A stretch of DNA of 64,000 bases from Sarcomyxa edulis (GCA_009761415.1 QUOL01000006.1:1240001-1304000), one strand, 5' to 3'. Counted from the first letter of the stretch, positions 31,885 to 44,300 are shown. Notes: generated by a model from the sequence alone, not told the origin. Program-made: numbers and translations.

Positions 31885-33899
31885 ATGTCTTCTGCTCCTC
31901 CCTCTGACGCTGCGGACAATGTCTCATATTCTACCGAGACCAAAGAGTCTATCCCAGAGCCCGTCTTTGCTTCCGTCGAACCGCTTCCCTTGACACCCAC
32001 GGATTTCAGGACACTACAGCGGCGGATAGGTGAGCCCAGATGATACCTACCTTGATTTACTTATCTTAAGCTCGTTGTAGACCTCCGCATAATGCCCTGG
32101 CTTTGTTTCACATATTTAGTTATGCGGTATGCCCACAGACTATCTCGTCATGTACTAAACCTGATTCTCTACTCTCAGAATCGACGTCAACAACATCTCA
32201 AACGCCGCAATCATGAATATTGAACAAGGGCATGGTATAAAGAAACAGCTTCATTTATCGACTCAAGATTGGACTTGGGTCCTCGCTAGCTTCTATTATA
32301 CCTACATGTTTCTGGAGCCCGTTTCTACTCTTCTCATGAAACGAACGACGTACGTTTTCTTGTATCTGACTGGCATAAACCTCAACTCATACTTCAACAG
32401 ACCTTCATTCTGGCTAGGTAGACTAATGGTGATGTGGGGAGTGATCGGCATGTGTGTTGCTGCCACGCAGAATTACGGCAGTCTTATTACTGTCAGAGTC
32501 TGTGAGTAGTTTCTGGTAGTCTTCAAATTTCTGTGCTAATGTCAGACTTCGGTATAGTACTCGGAGCTGCGGAAGGTACGTAGAGATGTCATAATCTCCA
32601 TGATGACTTGTTGAATCGATTTGAACAGCTGGGTATTATCCATGTGTAATTTATTATCTCGCGTTCTGGTATAGAACAGAAGAACTCGCTCTCAGGATTG
32701 CAGCATTCTATTCTTTTGGCCAAGTGAGCGGCTTCGTTGGAGGCTTCCTCGCGTTTGCAGTGTCTTATGCCGATGGCGTCTTGGCAGGATGGCGATGGCT
32801 ATTCATCATCGGTTAGTCTCCCTTCGAAGTTTCGATCTGCCGTTTCTGATTGAGTGCTGGTCTGCCTGAACAGAAGGAATTCCCGCCATTCTCATGGGAA
32901 TTGTAACCTTCTGGCTCCTTCCTGACTATCCACAAACTGCTAAATTTCTCTCGGCCGGTGAAAAGGAAGTCATCATCGCTCGTCTAGCTGATAACGCACC
33001 GTCGAAAGCAAGTAAAACTTGGGATACACGACAAGCACTGCGCCTGTTTGCTGATCCTACATTTTGGTCATTCTCGATGATCTGGTTCTGCCATGCTGTC
33101 GGTGGTTTCGGGTTGAGTCTGGTTCTTCCTACCGTTATTCTCGAACTAGGTCAGTACCACCGAAGATTATCTTCTGTTCTTCTCTTTCTGACGTCATTTG
33201 TAGGCTTCACTACTTCCGCACTCAGTAATGCCCTGAGTATGCCTCCATCAATGGCCTGTTTCCTTGTTCTTAATGCCCTCGGTTGGTTAATCCAAAAGCG
33301 TAATTGGAATCCTTTCCGAGTCGCGATAGGTCGTGAGTGGCTTCTGTCACTCTATACGGTCCAAGATTCTCATTGACCTCTTCACAGTGGAGTCCACCAA
33401 CATCATCGCTTGTATCATCCTCATTACCGTGAAGGTACATTGAATACCCTTTCCTCGTGACTATGTTTATAACGTCTATTGCACCAGGTGCCGGTTGTGC
33501 GGTACCTCTGCCTAGTGGTGGCAACTGCCACCGCAGGATCCGTATACCCTGTCCTTTGGCCGAATCGTGTCAAGGCCGCTAATGGGACGACACAAGTAGG
33601 TCTCGCCGTTGGTCTTACCAATGCAGTTGCCCAGTTCACTGGCATTCTAGGACCACAACTATTTTCCGGTGTGTTTCCAGGTCTCTTGCGTCCTGACGGT
33701 TCGTCTGACGACTTATTGGTCTATAGCGAATTATGGCCCTTCATACAACTTATCGTTCAAAGCTTGCATAGGTCTTTTAGCTGGGGCTATCGTCGGCGTG
33801 GTTGCTTCGGAGTGGCTTATGAAACGGACGGCTAGCCGGAAAGAATCTCTCGATCCAGAGATAGGGCCAACCCTGGGATCAGGGCACCCAGAAAAATAG
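31885..33899 (+). CDS. MFS transporter, allantoate/anion-cation symporter type
   Basis: Twelve-helix plasma membrane permease of the Dal5-like family, which imports small organic acids, vitamins or ureides. The hydrophilic N-terminus (MSSAPPSDAADNVSYSTET) precedes RIMPWLCFTYLVMRIDVNN. Family marks: SFYYTYMFLEPVS, LGAAEAGYYPCVIYY, GWRWLFIIEGIPAILMG, WLLPDYPQTAKFLS and a second half with SVYPVLWPNRVKAANG. About eleven short introns. The last (donor after CTATTTTCCG, acceptor CTATAG at about 33726) gives the tail ANYGPSYNLSFKACIG, ending at 33899; reading through would give an unrelated short tail. Substrate unknown. Confidence 0.88.
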
Positions 33900-34353
33900 G
33901 TATCGAATATATAATGTACTAGAGATGATGATGTATATACCTTCAGCATCTTAGAGTTATGATGAAGGTTGGGACAATACGGCCTATGAAGTGCACCAAC
34001 TTGGCAATACTCGATTTCTTGTGAGCGATTATAAGGATTATAGGGAATCGGCCGTGCCTGCGGTTATGGCATCCTCATTTGCACACTGTGACAGAGATGA
34101 ATATCTACAAGAAGGAAAATGGCACGAACAAGCGTTCTGCCTGTAGAATCAAGTTGTTTAGAAACTCGGCAGTCACTCCTTAGCTGCATTAATCAAATTA
34201 CGAACGAACTTTCAAGTCGGACTGCCAAAAAGGATGATCTGAAGATTGGAAGCGTAACATCATGGTATACTGACAAAAACATCAAGAGGGATCACAATGG
34301 AATGACGAGATAGCCTGCAAGATTGGCACTTGTCGCGTATACGTTGATCTTGA
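33900..34353. other. Convergent intergenic region
   Basis: 454 bp between the end of the MFS gene and the end of kinase-like gene B. Nothing recognisable beyond transcript ends. Confidence 0.4.
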
Positions 34354-35824
34354 TCAGGGTCGATCTAAGGGATGAATATAATCGCGGAAAGGGTCCATGT
34401 CTGGAGAACGGGGAAAATGAGAGATGTTTCGAAGGCGAAGATGAGAATCTGTACCTTGGAGATGAGTATTTAGGATATCGTCAGGAAGAATTCGCTGGAG
34501 ACGTTCGATAGTCTTGCGAACATTTCTGGCCGTAGGACGATCGCGTGGATTTTTCGCAAATAAAGACTCAATGAGCTCCTTGATAAGAGGTATAGAGTTC
34601 CAACACTGACGAGCCAGGTATAGGTCAAAGTATCTAGCAATAGAAGAAGCCAAGCTCACCCGTTCACCGCTCATGGAACCACTCATGTTGACGCAATTGT
34701 CGAACAGCATCCCAAGGGCATACATATCATTAGGAAAAGGATCATAAGGAATTTTCAGTGAGTGTTCAGGCCCAGCATTACCGAGACCTTTGCTAGCCAG
34801 AACCTTCGGAGACCTCTGCTGCGAGAGGTCATGTATGGAGGAAAGGTCGAAATCGATAATGTAGTATCGACGTGTTCCATCGGCCATGTCAGAGACAAGT
34901 ACATTGCGCTCTGCAATATCCTGAAGTCGGTTTGTTAGTGTCTAGCATTTGATTCGGGCGTAAAACGTACTCCGTGTGCAATTCCGCAGGAATGCATGTA
35001 TTCAATTCCCTATATGACCACGGATAAGGCGGCGAGCAGGTCTATCAATTGGGTAACTCACCTCGGAAACTTGATAGAAGTATTCCAAAGTTGATCGAAC
35101 ATCCGGTAACAAGAAAGGAGCTGAATGAAATTTTGAAAAAAACACATTTTCCGAAGGCTTGATGACGGTGAGTTTTGGAGTGACAACAAACTCCCGTAAA
35201 TCCTTGGGATCTGTGGGTCGATCTGGAAATACTGGATTGCAAGTAACGAATTCAATCACAGGGACTGTATGATTGCGAGGATCCGTCATGGCCGCGTGGC
35301 TCGCTAATTTGTGCCATACGTGCAATTCCGGACAGAAGGGAATATTGACTGCCAAAGATTTCAAAAAAACCTGGCGACCATGGCGGTCCGTCGCTGGTTG
35401 TATCAAAGCTTTCTGAAACGGTGTCAAGCACAAGATACATAGAGAAGTATTGCATGTCCTTACTGACAGTATCGACTAGTTCCTGGAAGACACATCCGTC
35501 GTCATCTTCCTCGATCTCTCCCTTGATCAGCGAGGTGTTGTTCAAGTAGTACCCTTTGGAAGCCAAAAATGGGGCCGCCATGATCCACGGAGTTCGTCTG
35601 TGAAGAGCAGCAGTAATGTAGGAGTTGAGCTCCCAATGACGGTAAACATCCACCGCATCAATTTTGGTCTGCTCACTATCATCAGCACCGGCTTTGAAGA
35701 CAGACACAAAACATACATTGTCTGCCGCTGCACGATCAGGGTGGGTGAGCACAGCACAGGCTGCACACCCATAGACATCTATGGTGCGCACACACAGACG
35801 TCGTGGCGCAGGAATTGCAAGCAT
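34354..35824 (-). CDS. Protein-kinase-like protein, paralog B (DFD variant)
   Basis: Starts MLAIPAPRRLCVRTIDVYGC at 35824. The N-terminal region before the kinase fold is shared with paralogs A and C (DVYRHWEL, LASKGYYLNNTSLIKGEIEE). The first intron is 48 nt and a multiple of three (GTATGT...GAGCAG), so the unspliced frame stays open. Kinase landmarks: VFLK, ELHVWHKLAS, DPRNHTVPVIEF, EYMHSCGIAHGDIAERN, then DFD in place of DFG, GPEHSLKIPYDPFPND, MYALGMLFD, and KNPRDRPTARNV. The Gly to Asp change in DFG makes normal catalysis uncertain. The C-terminus is about 35 residues longer than in paralog C. Belongs to an Agaricomycete-expanded kinase-like group; partner unknown. Confidence 0.78.
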
Positions 35825-36444
35825 TGTTCTGGGAGATCTTTACGACGTCAAGACTGTTTGTGCCACCGAGTAGCTGCAAGAGGGTGACTGTATCCGAACG
35901 GGAGCCAGTGGTTAAACGGATGCAAAACGCTGATGAGTTGAGTGCTATGGCGTTCGCCGTCAAGTTGATGCAGAGTCATTGCCATAAGACCTGTCACGGT
36001 ACAAGCACTAGTCACGATCCAGCTCTCTGTGACTCAGTGTGATACTCTTCCGAACCACTCGAGTGACGCTCACTGCTCAAGCGCTCAGACTCATGCAAAT
36101 ATCTGGCATCGCATCGAGCTCCGAATCAGGACAAGACATCTATTCCGTCTCCATGCGGCGGACCTCAACGCTCCTGCCTGGCCACCATGCGGCATCAGCT
36201 CCACATGCACATAGTCTCTGCTGACTTCGATTTCACAACTTATTCCCAGCATCAGGACTTCCTGGACGTCTTTGAACGGATGATACGGAAAACGGCTCTC
36301 CGTTTTGCTTCTGTAGGGTCGGATTTACTTCCATGATTATCACTGCATCAAAAAGTTGTTCCGTCAAATGCCCGCACCCTTCACTATAAAATGCGTAGTT
36401 GGCCGTCTCTAATATCAGGGATATCCTGCAATTTCGACTGAACT
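35825..36444. promoter_or_regulatory. Divergent upstream region of kinase B and the repeat protein
   Basis: 620 bp between two divergent starts. Open frames here (35803-36224) have no coding signature. No TATA box is clear. It contains several GTGACT/GTCACG-like words, not obviously organised. Confidence 0.4.
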
Positions 36445-38084
36445 ATGGTATGTTAGCTGATTTTTCTCCATGCGAAATTTCTGACTCTTGTTTTACAGGA
36501 TGTCGATACTATCAGAAACAACTTGAGGCTCGCTGTTTCCCAATTCAGCGAGCAAGAATTTGCTCAAACGACTAGACGTTCTTTCATGATCAACAATGTC
36601 GAGGCGACGTTCATACGAACAACCACTGACTCGGGACAATTTCAATTGGCCATCTCTATCGACAGTACCTATTCCATTTATCTTCGCATGCCGCCCGATC
36701 GCTATATCTCAAATATCCGAGATCGTCTCTTGACTCTGGCTGCACAATGGCGACCTGATCGTTGGAACGGTATCAGTATCCACTTGGATGGACAGCCCGG
36801 AGCAGTTGTGTCAGCGTGGAACACTGGTGTCAGTAGAACTCGTTTATCTACTGTGTCTGAAGAAGCAGCAAGCTCCCACGTGCACGCCGCGAGCTCTCGT
36901 ATGGATAGCGCTGCCACGCCTTTGGAACCACTAGTTGGCGTTTCTAGCAGTAGCTCGGGTAGGCCGATCTCCCAACAAGAACCTGCCGTGCATAACGCTG
37001 GGATTGAACAAACTACTCAACAAGCAGCTCCAGTAGAATCTTTCGTTCAAGGGACGTCGAGTCAGACACACCATGTCCGTACTAACTCTTATGATCCGTT
37101 CGAGATCCACCAACGTGCGAGCTTAGATGGTCGGCCTTCTCAGGATCGTAATTCTGTGGACTCAAGCCGTCGTTCATCGGATCCCTCGAGTAGACCCACA
37201 ACATTATCTCTAGGTTACACTCACGCCACTCCTCATACTAGTGTTCAGGGATCGAGAGGGTCTTCTTCAATTCCCAGCTCCCAATTCTCTCAATTTTCCC
37301 AATTGCTAGATGGTAGTGTCCCGAGTGACATGAGCTCTCGATGGGGCTCTGGTCCTCACTCTGATGGAGCTCGCAGCGAGCGCTCTAATTCCTTGAGCCA
37401 GAATTCCGATGCTTCAGGCCAGCCTAGTTCTCGTGGCTCCCGCGCCAGTGTCGATTCCAACTGGGCCGGCAATCCATCGAGTCAGCCCCTACTGACTCTC
37501 GTCGAAGCGACCGGTCTAACTCCTCGGGCCAACGTTCTGATACCTCAGGACAACATATCAGCTCCCCTAGATCTCAGGGCCGTGATACCTTCGAGAATGC
37601 TGCTGAACGTCCTTCGAACCAACCGTCAGGCTTTCCATCGAGCTATCCTTCAAATCAACCGTCTGGTTACCCTTCGGGGCAACCGTCCAGCTACCCATTG
37701 GGGCAACCGTCTGGCTATCCGTCGAATCAACCGTCCGGCTACCCTTTGGGGCAACCGTCTGGCTATCCGTCGGGGCAACTGTCCGGCTACCCGTCGGGGC
37801 AACCGTCTGGATATCCGTCGAATCAACCGTCCGGCTACCCGTCGGTTCAACCGTCTGGATATCCTGCACTGAATCATCCGCGGGGCTATCCCATTTATCC
37901 TTCTCGGGGTGGACAGTCTCATGGTCCCCCAGGTCCCGCAAGTCCCACACACGGAGGTCACCACCCTAGTTCTATCGGAATTCAAGGTCACACAAGTTTC
38001 GGGAATCCCGCTTATTCGCCGAATCATTCTTCGAGAAACCGTCCGTCTCGTCATGAGGACTCGGATGGAGAGAACAGTGACTAA
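36445..38084 (+). CDS. Unknown Ser-rich protein with tandem QPSGYPS repeats
   Basis: Exon 1 is the ATG alone (36445-36447); a GTATGT...TTACAG intron (36448-36498) leads to DVDTIRNNLRLAVSQFSEQE. The first 120 residues look globular (VEATFIRTTTDSGQFQLAIS, RWNGISIHLDGQPG). Ser/Gln-rich disordered sequence follows to about residue 330. Then comes a run of ten near-identical octapeptides (QPSGYPSN/G), and a Gly/Pro/His-rich end. The frame in front of 37481 differs from that of the repeats. Either a 68-nt intron (37481-37548, weak GTCAGC donor, branch TCTAAC) or one base lost in the CCCC run at 37486-37489 explains it. No signal peptide. I do not recognise the family. Confidence 0.6.
37620..37866 (+). 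repeat. 24-bp tandem repeat (about ten units)
   Basis: Imperfect 24-bp units code for QPSGYPS plus a variable residue (N, G, L, V). Units differ at one to four bases. They lie in the coding frame ending at 38084, and one unit-length change would keep the frame. Confidence 0.9.
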
Positions 38085-38831
38085 TGCGGACCAGGGAGAG
38101 TCCGAGTTCAAGGAACTGTCCGTGATTCATCATTCAAGTGTGAGAGGTACCAGTTTTTGAGACGATAAAATCATGTTAGTAACGATTCCCCGATGATTCG
38201 CCATATGCTCTCAACTCTCTTTCAGTTGTATATACTGCTCCCCTGTTTTGTCGATTGTCTGTGACTGTGTATCTCGATTTGTCGTCCTTACGAATGCGAC
38301 GACTTGTTTCTTTCTGTAATTATGCAGTACACATGTCACTTTACTACCCAGTGCATCAATACTATGGCTGGTTCCAACAACAATGCAACAACAAGAGGGT
38401 AGGTATATAGCAACACTTGTGAGGGATAAGGCTAGAAAGTACAGCATGCATACCTTGCCCCATCATGAATGGGTGAGTTCCCGTAGGATATCACACATAC
38501 CACGAGTAATGAAGATCTCGCTAGCTTATCGGGTTCGATCGTCAATATTTCAATTCTCGAGCACCCGAGTTGTTCCAACCCTCTCATCCGGACTTTAAAT
38601 TTGAAGAGAGGGTCGCAACCTAGTACGGTCGATGAAATAAGTACATGGGAAACACGATGCAACAGGAAACAAGGAAAATTCGAACAGCTTGTGATGAATG
38701 ACGACGACAAAAAAATTCCAGCAATCAAATATATATGAACTGGTGATGTCTGAACTCGTCATGAGGAAACTCGCGAAAAGGGCCCAAGTCTAGGGAAGAG
38801 AACGTTAGACCTTGGATGAAAGAGAGACAGT
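38085..38831. other. Convergent intergenic region
   Basis: 747 bp between the repeat protein and the end of kinase-like gene C. Frames at 38211-38728 have no family signal. I see nothing else in it. Confidence 0.4.
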
Positions 38832-40237
38832 TCAAAATTCACATTGAAGACGAATATTTAGGATCTCTTCTGGAAGCGATCGCTGGAGGCGTCTGACAGT
38901 CTTCAAGACTGCTCTAGCCGTTGGACGATCTTGTGGTTTCGTTGCAAAGAGAGAATCAATCAACTCTGTGATGCGAGGTATATTGTTCCAGCACTGTAGA
39001 TGTGGACTAAGGAAGAGATTACAGCAAAATGAGAATTAGATTCAAGCTTACCCGTTCACCACTCACAGAGCCACTCTTGTTGACACAGTCGTCAAACAAC
39101 ATTCCGATGGCATACATATCATTGAAGAAGGGGTCGTACGGCACAGTCGTCGATTGCTCGGGACCTGAATTGTTAAGAATCATGCTGGCGCGTACCCGTG
39201 GAGGCTCTCGGGAGTGACGGTCATGGATGGAGGACAGTCCAAAATCAATGATATAGTATCGACGTGTCCCATTGGCCATTTCAGAGAAAATTAGATTGCG
39301 TTCCGCGATATCCTGAAGCAGATGCGTCAATTTCTTTGGCAACTCAGTCTATATAAGACCTACTCCGTGTGCGATCCCACAAGAATGCATGTATTCGAAT
39401 CCCTAGATGGCCAGAAATTAGCGTGTCGATCTGTCAGATAAAACAATGACTAGCCTCGGAAACTTGATAGAAATACTCCAAAGTTGCTCTGATATCTGGA
39501 AATATAAATCGAGGTGTTCCTGAAGGCTCGCTAGATTTAAAAGGATTGAGCTTCGGTGTGACCACAAACTCTCGTAAATCCATGGGATCTCTGGGTCGAT
39601 CGGGAAATATTGGATTGCAATTGAGAAACTCAACCACAGGCACGGTATGATTGCGAGAGTCCAACATGGCTGACTGGCTGGCTAGTTTATGCCAGACATG
39701 CAGTTCCGGACAAAATGAGATATTGACGGCCAAAGACTTGATGAAAACTTTGAGGCCTCTAGAATCCGTAGCTGGCTGAGCTAGAGTATTCTGAACCAGT
39801 CCCAAATGTCAGATTTGTAAACGAAGGATATGTTGCACACTGACAGTATCGACTAGCTCAATGAAGACACGTCTGGAATCGTCTTCCTCGACTTCTCCCT
39901 TGGTCAGTGAGGTGTTGTCTAGAAAATACCCTTTAGATTCTAGGAATGGAGCTACCATGATCCATGGCGTCCGTCTGTGAAGAGCGGCGGTGACGTGAGT
40001 AATAAGCTCCCAATGGCGGTAAATGTCGATTGGATCGATCGTGATCTGCTCGTTCTGCGGCGTCAATTTTCTTTCGATGTATGGTTATGAAGAAAGACTC
40101 GAGAAAGACACTACCTTGTCTGCGGTTGTGAGATCAGCTCGACTGAACATATAACATGCTTGACAGTCAGCAGTGCAGACGTCTCGTACGTGTAGGCACA
40201 AAGGTCGTGGAGCGGGAATTGCGAGTATAACAGACAT
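38832..40237 (-). CDS. Protein-kinase-like protein, paralog C (canonical DFG)
   Basis: Starts MSVILAIPAPRPLCLHVRDV at 40237. Seven exons with introns at the positions used by paralog B. Landmarks: IYRHWELITHVTAALHRRTP, VFIKSLAVN, ELHVWHKLAS, SRNHTVPVVEF, EYMHSCGIAHGDIAERN, IIDFGLSSIHD, GPEQSTTVPYDPFFND, MYAIGMLFDDC and KPQDRPTARAV, ending LQCEF. Of the three copies this one keeps VxK, catalytic Asp and Asn, and an intact DFG, so it is the best candidate for activity. The loop is HGD rather than HRD. The first intron uses the acceptor GCCGCAG at about 40043; the nearer AG breaks the frame. Confidence 0.78.
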
Positions 40238-40723
40238 ATGCGCATAGAGTAAAATTGAAGAGATATCCCTGCGCTAGTGAGCTTGAGCAGTGCACTATCC
40301 GCCCTACTGCGATCTGTCAGCTCAAACTCGAAAGGCAGCTCTGATTCGGCACAGGCTGTTATTAACTTACTCACTCGAGAAGCTGAAGCTCTGATGCCTG
40401 AGGACTGAGGACTGAGACCTGAGATCTTGAGAGTCAACGTTGAACGTTGAACGGTGACTCTTGACGACCGTTGACGGCGGACGCTGAACGATCCTGGACG
40501 ATGGTCACCGTGACAAGTGACCTTCTTGATCGTGACCTGCCCCAAAATAGATCTGATCAAGAGTCGATCCAACTCGAACGATCATGATATAAACAGCCGT
40601 TGTATACACATAAAGTGCAAAAGCGCACAAGAACCCGAGACGGGCTAAAGATCTCTCCGAGACTGCGCGAACTTCACTGATCACAGATCATACCGTGCTG
40701 ACCACTCTCCGCATCACTATCCT
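40238..40723. promoter_or_regulatory. Upstream region of kinase C with repeated TTGAC/TTGAAC words
   Basis: Between about 40425 and 40540 the words GTCAAC, GTTGAACG (twice), TTGACG (twice), GTGACAAG and GTGACC recur, and GAGGACTGAG repeats just downstream. This looks like clustered short repeats in a promoter, possibly binding sites, but no factor can be named. The segment also contains the 3' end of the MATE gene's flank. Confidence 0.35.
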
Positions 40724-43366
40724 CTACTTTTGTTCTTCGTCAAGTCTTTCCATGATCTTGACCATCTCCAGGTCCCAATCTATCCTCAGGCATATGAACG
40801 TCGATAAGCCAGCACAATAGATCACCCCCACGGTTTGCCCGATCCAGAGGCCGACAAGACCCATGCTCCAACGAAAGGCAAGGATGATTCCCAATGGAAT
40901 TCCTGGAGAAACGAGGACAGATCACGGTCAGATAGAGTCTAAAGTATATGAGGATATGATGCTCACCAATTATATAGAATCCACTTCGATATTATCAGCT
41001 GACCATATCGGCCCAGATCAAATAGACGTGCAACACTCTCACCTGAGTGTCAATAACGCACTAATAACCTGCAAGAAAAAACAAAGATTAACCTGAATAC
41101 AAGTACCGAAATTGAAGGAATTAGCAGACCTGATTCCCGCAAGCTCTCATGATAGCCCCGCTCACACTGTTCGCACCGTCGAAGATGTGGAAGAGAGCCA
41201 CAAGTGGAAGTATGGCGGCCACTAGGGATGCAACCTCTACAGTGTTCGTGTTTACACCGTGAAAGCCCACGATGTTACTTGGGAAGAACAAATAGGCTTA
41301 CCAGGGTCACCGTTGAAGTAATAACCAAATGAGTTTCGGAGACCGAGGAAAATGGTGCTGTATATAAGTCAGATTGTAGGATTGAGACCGACATTTGAAT
41401 ATCTGAACAGACCAAAAGAATCCAGACACTGCGAGACCCATGATGAAAGACGCGATAGCTGCGATTTTCGCTCTTTCTGGTTCCTGCTTCCCAAGTAGAT
41501 TCCCGATACTAGATTTAACAAGGTTGTAGTAGAGGGATATGCGGAACTAAACTCGACTCACCGAACAGACGATGCCAGTCCAAGCGCGAACGGACCCTGC
41601 CATGCAGCGGAATTAGACACTAGGAGGCTAGGAATATCGACAAAGTCTCAGTACATGTATTGTGTTCCCAGTGCCCAGGGCTTACATCGATTGAGTAGCG
41701 AGTGCCGTAGAGCCCAATCTAGCAAAGGACGGTTGGAAGTTAAGCTCGATAATAGTATGTATACAGTATACCAAGGAGAAAATCACTTACCGACTTGTAG
41801 CCAACGCAACAAAAGACAAATGTAGCGGTATCGTGCCAATACCAGCAAGCCCCAGGCGGAACAGTACGCCTAAGTTCATAAACACATCGCGTGATATGGG
41901 GCACCATGCAGTTTTGGGGTGGACGAAGAATATGCCGTAGGCGAGAGATATAAGAGATATGAGGTTGAAGGATATGGCGGTGGATATCGGTGCTCCTATG
42001 AATCCGAGGCGTATTGGGTCGGGGCCCCATACTGGTTCAAATGCACAGTCAGTGGCATGGTTGGAGGGTGTCGTGGAATAGACAACTCACCGAGTATATA
42101 ATTTAGAAAGGCATTGATGGGTGCGACTATTAGGATTATGCGCGTTGGTACTGTGAATAGACCTTGATGACTCAACGTAAGAGACTTAGAGCAACTTTGT
42201 GTGAACAAGAACGAACCTTGGGACTGAAAATATCGTCTGATACAGAGAATTAGTCCATTATGAGAATAAATGAGAATGATCTGCATACCGGCTGATACAA
42301 TTGAAGGAATCGGCTGGAGACGAGGAACGTTAGATTGAAATTCAGAGCTCTCATGTATCGATACTATTGATCTCGTTCTGACCTGGTAGTCCGAGAGAAA
42401 TCCATCTCAGATAAAGACCAGCAAAATGGGCCACTCGAGGTTCCTGGCCCAAAAAGAGAAGTATAGATTCAGCGTTGAACCATATTACAAACGTTGGCTA
42501 GGAGCAGATACTGCGATAAGTTCAACGACATAGATATCTGAAATGGAAAAACGTGGGTACGTACGATTGTAGCCATTGTCACGAGAAAGGCTGAATGAAA
42601 GGAGAATCAGTCACACATCCATACGTCTTGGTACGAAGATGAAAGACTATACACATACCCATTCGCTGGGACCACAAGCCCACCAGATGTGGATGCGAAG
42701 ATGTCCATGCCGACGGGAGGACGGTGTCGAGGGCACTTATCATGCCATGCGTAATACTGAACCCCGTCAAATTGGCAGTCATAGTGCCTATGGTGATACC
42801 TGCGAGAGCTTGTGTAGATAGATGCCCAATTGTGACGACGGAGGCAACGATGATCGAGTAGTCGAGGAGTTGAGATCTGGAAATAATTGGTTCATTGGAG
42901 GAAGAGAGGGAGAGGGAGAGCTTCTGCGACTTACCCGCATACCGGTAATGCGTAGCAGGTTAATGTGCGGAGTTCCTCCCAGAATATAGACGTTGCAAAT
43001 TTGTGCGGGTAAGTTGGCCAACGAAGCGTCGTTCTTTCCGCACGCGTGGAGTATGCAAGGCCAAGGCTAGAGGACTCGTCAAGCAGAGCTGTGGTTTCCG
43101 TGGTACCACGTCCATGAGGTGAGTTTAGAATAGATCTAGGTCTGTCTTGAGGGCGTCGGTGCTGCGACATCCCGAAAAAAATATGAAATAAAATCAGTAA
43201 GGAAAGAGAAAGGATGAGGCATATATGTATTCGACTTCGAAGTTGTGCTCGCTGGGTTGACATCATTACGAGGAAATAGAGATCCAGTAGTCGATTTCTT
43301 GACTGACAGACGCCTCATCCGGGACTTCAGAAGAGACGAGGAGCTCTCTGAAACATTTTCGTTCAT
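40724..43366 (-). CDS. MATE-family multidrug/toxin exporter
   Basis: Cation-coupled efflux carrier of the plasma membrane or vacuole. The N-terminus is hydrophilic (MNENVSESSSSLLKSRMRRL, then TETTALLDESSS). Helices include LTCYALPVCGSQLLDYSIIV, VVTIGHLSTQALAG, GMISALDTVLPSAWTS, GLFTVPTRIILIVAPINAFL and WGPDPIRLGFIGAPISTAIS. The second half carries GLASSVRIGNLLGKQEPERA, the MATE signature. About a dozen introns; stop at 40724. Start: exon 1 at 43366 joins in phase to HRRPQDRPRS through an intron with a weak GTCAAC donor. The ATG at 43170 (MSQHRRPQ) is the alternative. Confidence 0.85.
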
Positions 43367-44300
43367 GGGTCTTCAATTCAAAAGCGCATCACCGGCGACT
43401 TACGCAGGTGAATTGAGCTAAATATTATCCCTGAGTAGTAACGTGGTTCAAAATTAGCAAAACGGCGGAACAGATCTGTCATTGTACTCAACAATCAAGC
43501 CACGACTAGTCCGCATGGTTGTTAGCACCCGCGAGAGTCCCAGTAGGCATTTATATAGCTTTTAGTCCCATATCGACCTGGATACACTTCCTCGATCACG
43601 ATCGGACAGGTGAGTATCGATACATCACTTCGACGCCCGCGAGTATCGACGAGTTAGACAGTCTACTTCATTGGGCTGCCAGATTTGTGCCGAAGGGGTC
43701 CTAGTGTCATATTCGGATGGAGAAACGAGAGCAAGCACGAATAAAAAGAACTAGTTACGGAGTCTAGTCTTCGAGTCCAGCGTGAAGGAAGAGATGTGTC
43801 TCGATGGGCCGATGTCTTGATTTCGGTCAATCAAACTCACACTGGACAAGTGCAGGACTGAGCCGAGATAGCCGGGACATCCTCCGCTAGCCAATTTTGC
43901 TACATTTCCGCATAATATTGCAGTAAATTCTCCCGGATCGAGGTTGAAAGGGAGGGAAAAAATCAGGTCGAAGACAGAAAACGGACACCAACACGGGGAG
44001 CGTACGGGGAGTCTGTCAGAAATCGGGCCGATGCTTGTGTATATTGTGCAACACCTTCCGAAAATGGGCCGGATCACGGACGTTCAACGTTCAACTCCGA
44101 CTCTTCATTCTCACCTAATTTGACCGAGTTGGTACAGACGATGCAAGTCCTTAACAGGTCCTGGAAACTTATGGAGTAAGTCTTTGATTTAATTTTGGTG
44201 TTCATGCGATATGAGAGGTATTACTAAGATACATGAATAAAGCAGAGAGTATAGCCGCTAGTAAGCAAAGCGCAGAATAAAAAATGTGTCCGTTCCCTAG
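43367..44300. other. Long gene-free stretch
   Basis: 934 bp upstream of the MATE gene and downstream of the BAG gene. Small frames on both strands (43519-43704, 43751-44077) carry no recognisable protein. No RNA gene or repeat is visible to me. Confidence 0.4.

Noticed and set aside
28851..33899. Secondary-metabolite gene cluster (oxygenase plus MFS transporter)
   Set aside because: No core synthase lies nearby, an inverted repeat separates the two, and the MFS type suggests nutrient uptake.
37620..37866. CRISPR-like array
   Set aside because: The 24-bp units are head to tail with no unique spacers and encode an octapeptide in frame.
37567..38111. Long minus-strand frames opposite the octapeptide repeats
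   Set aside because: Repeats keep all frames open; these lack starts and family signal.
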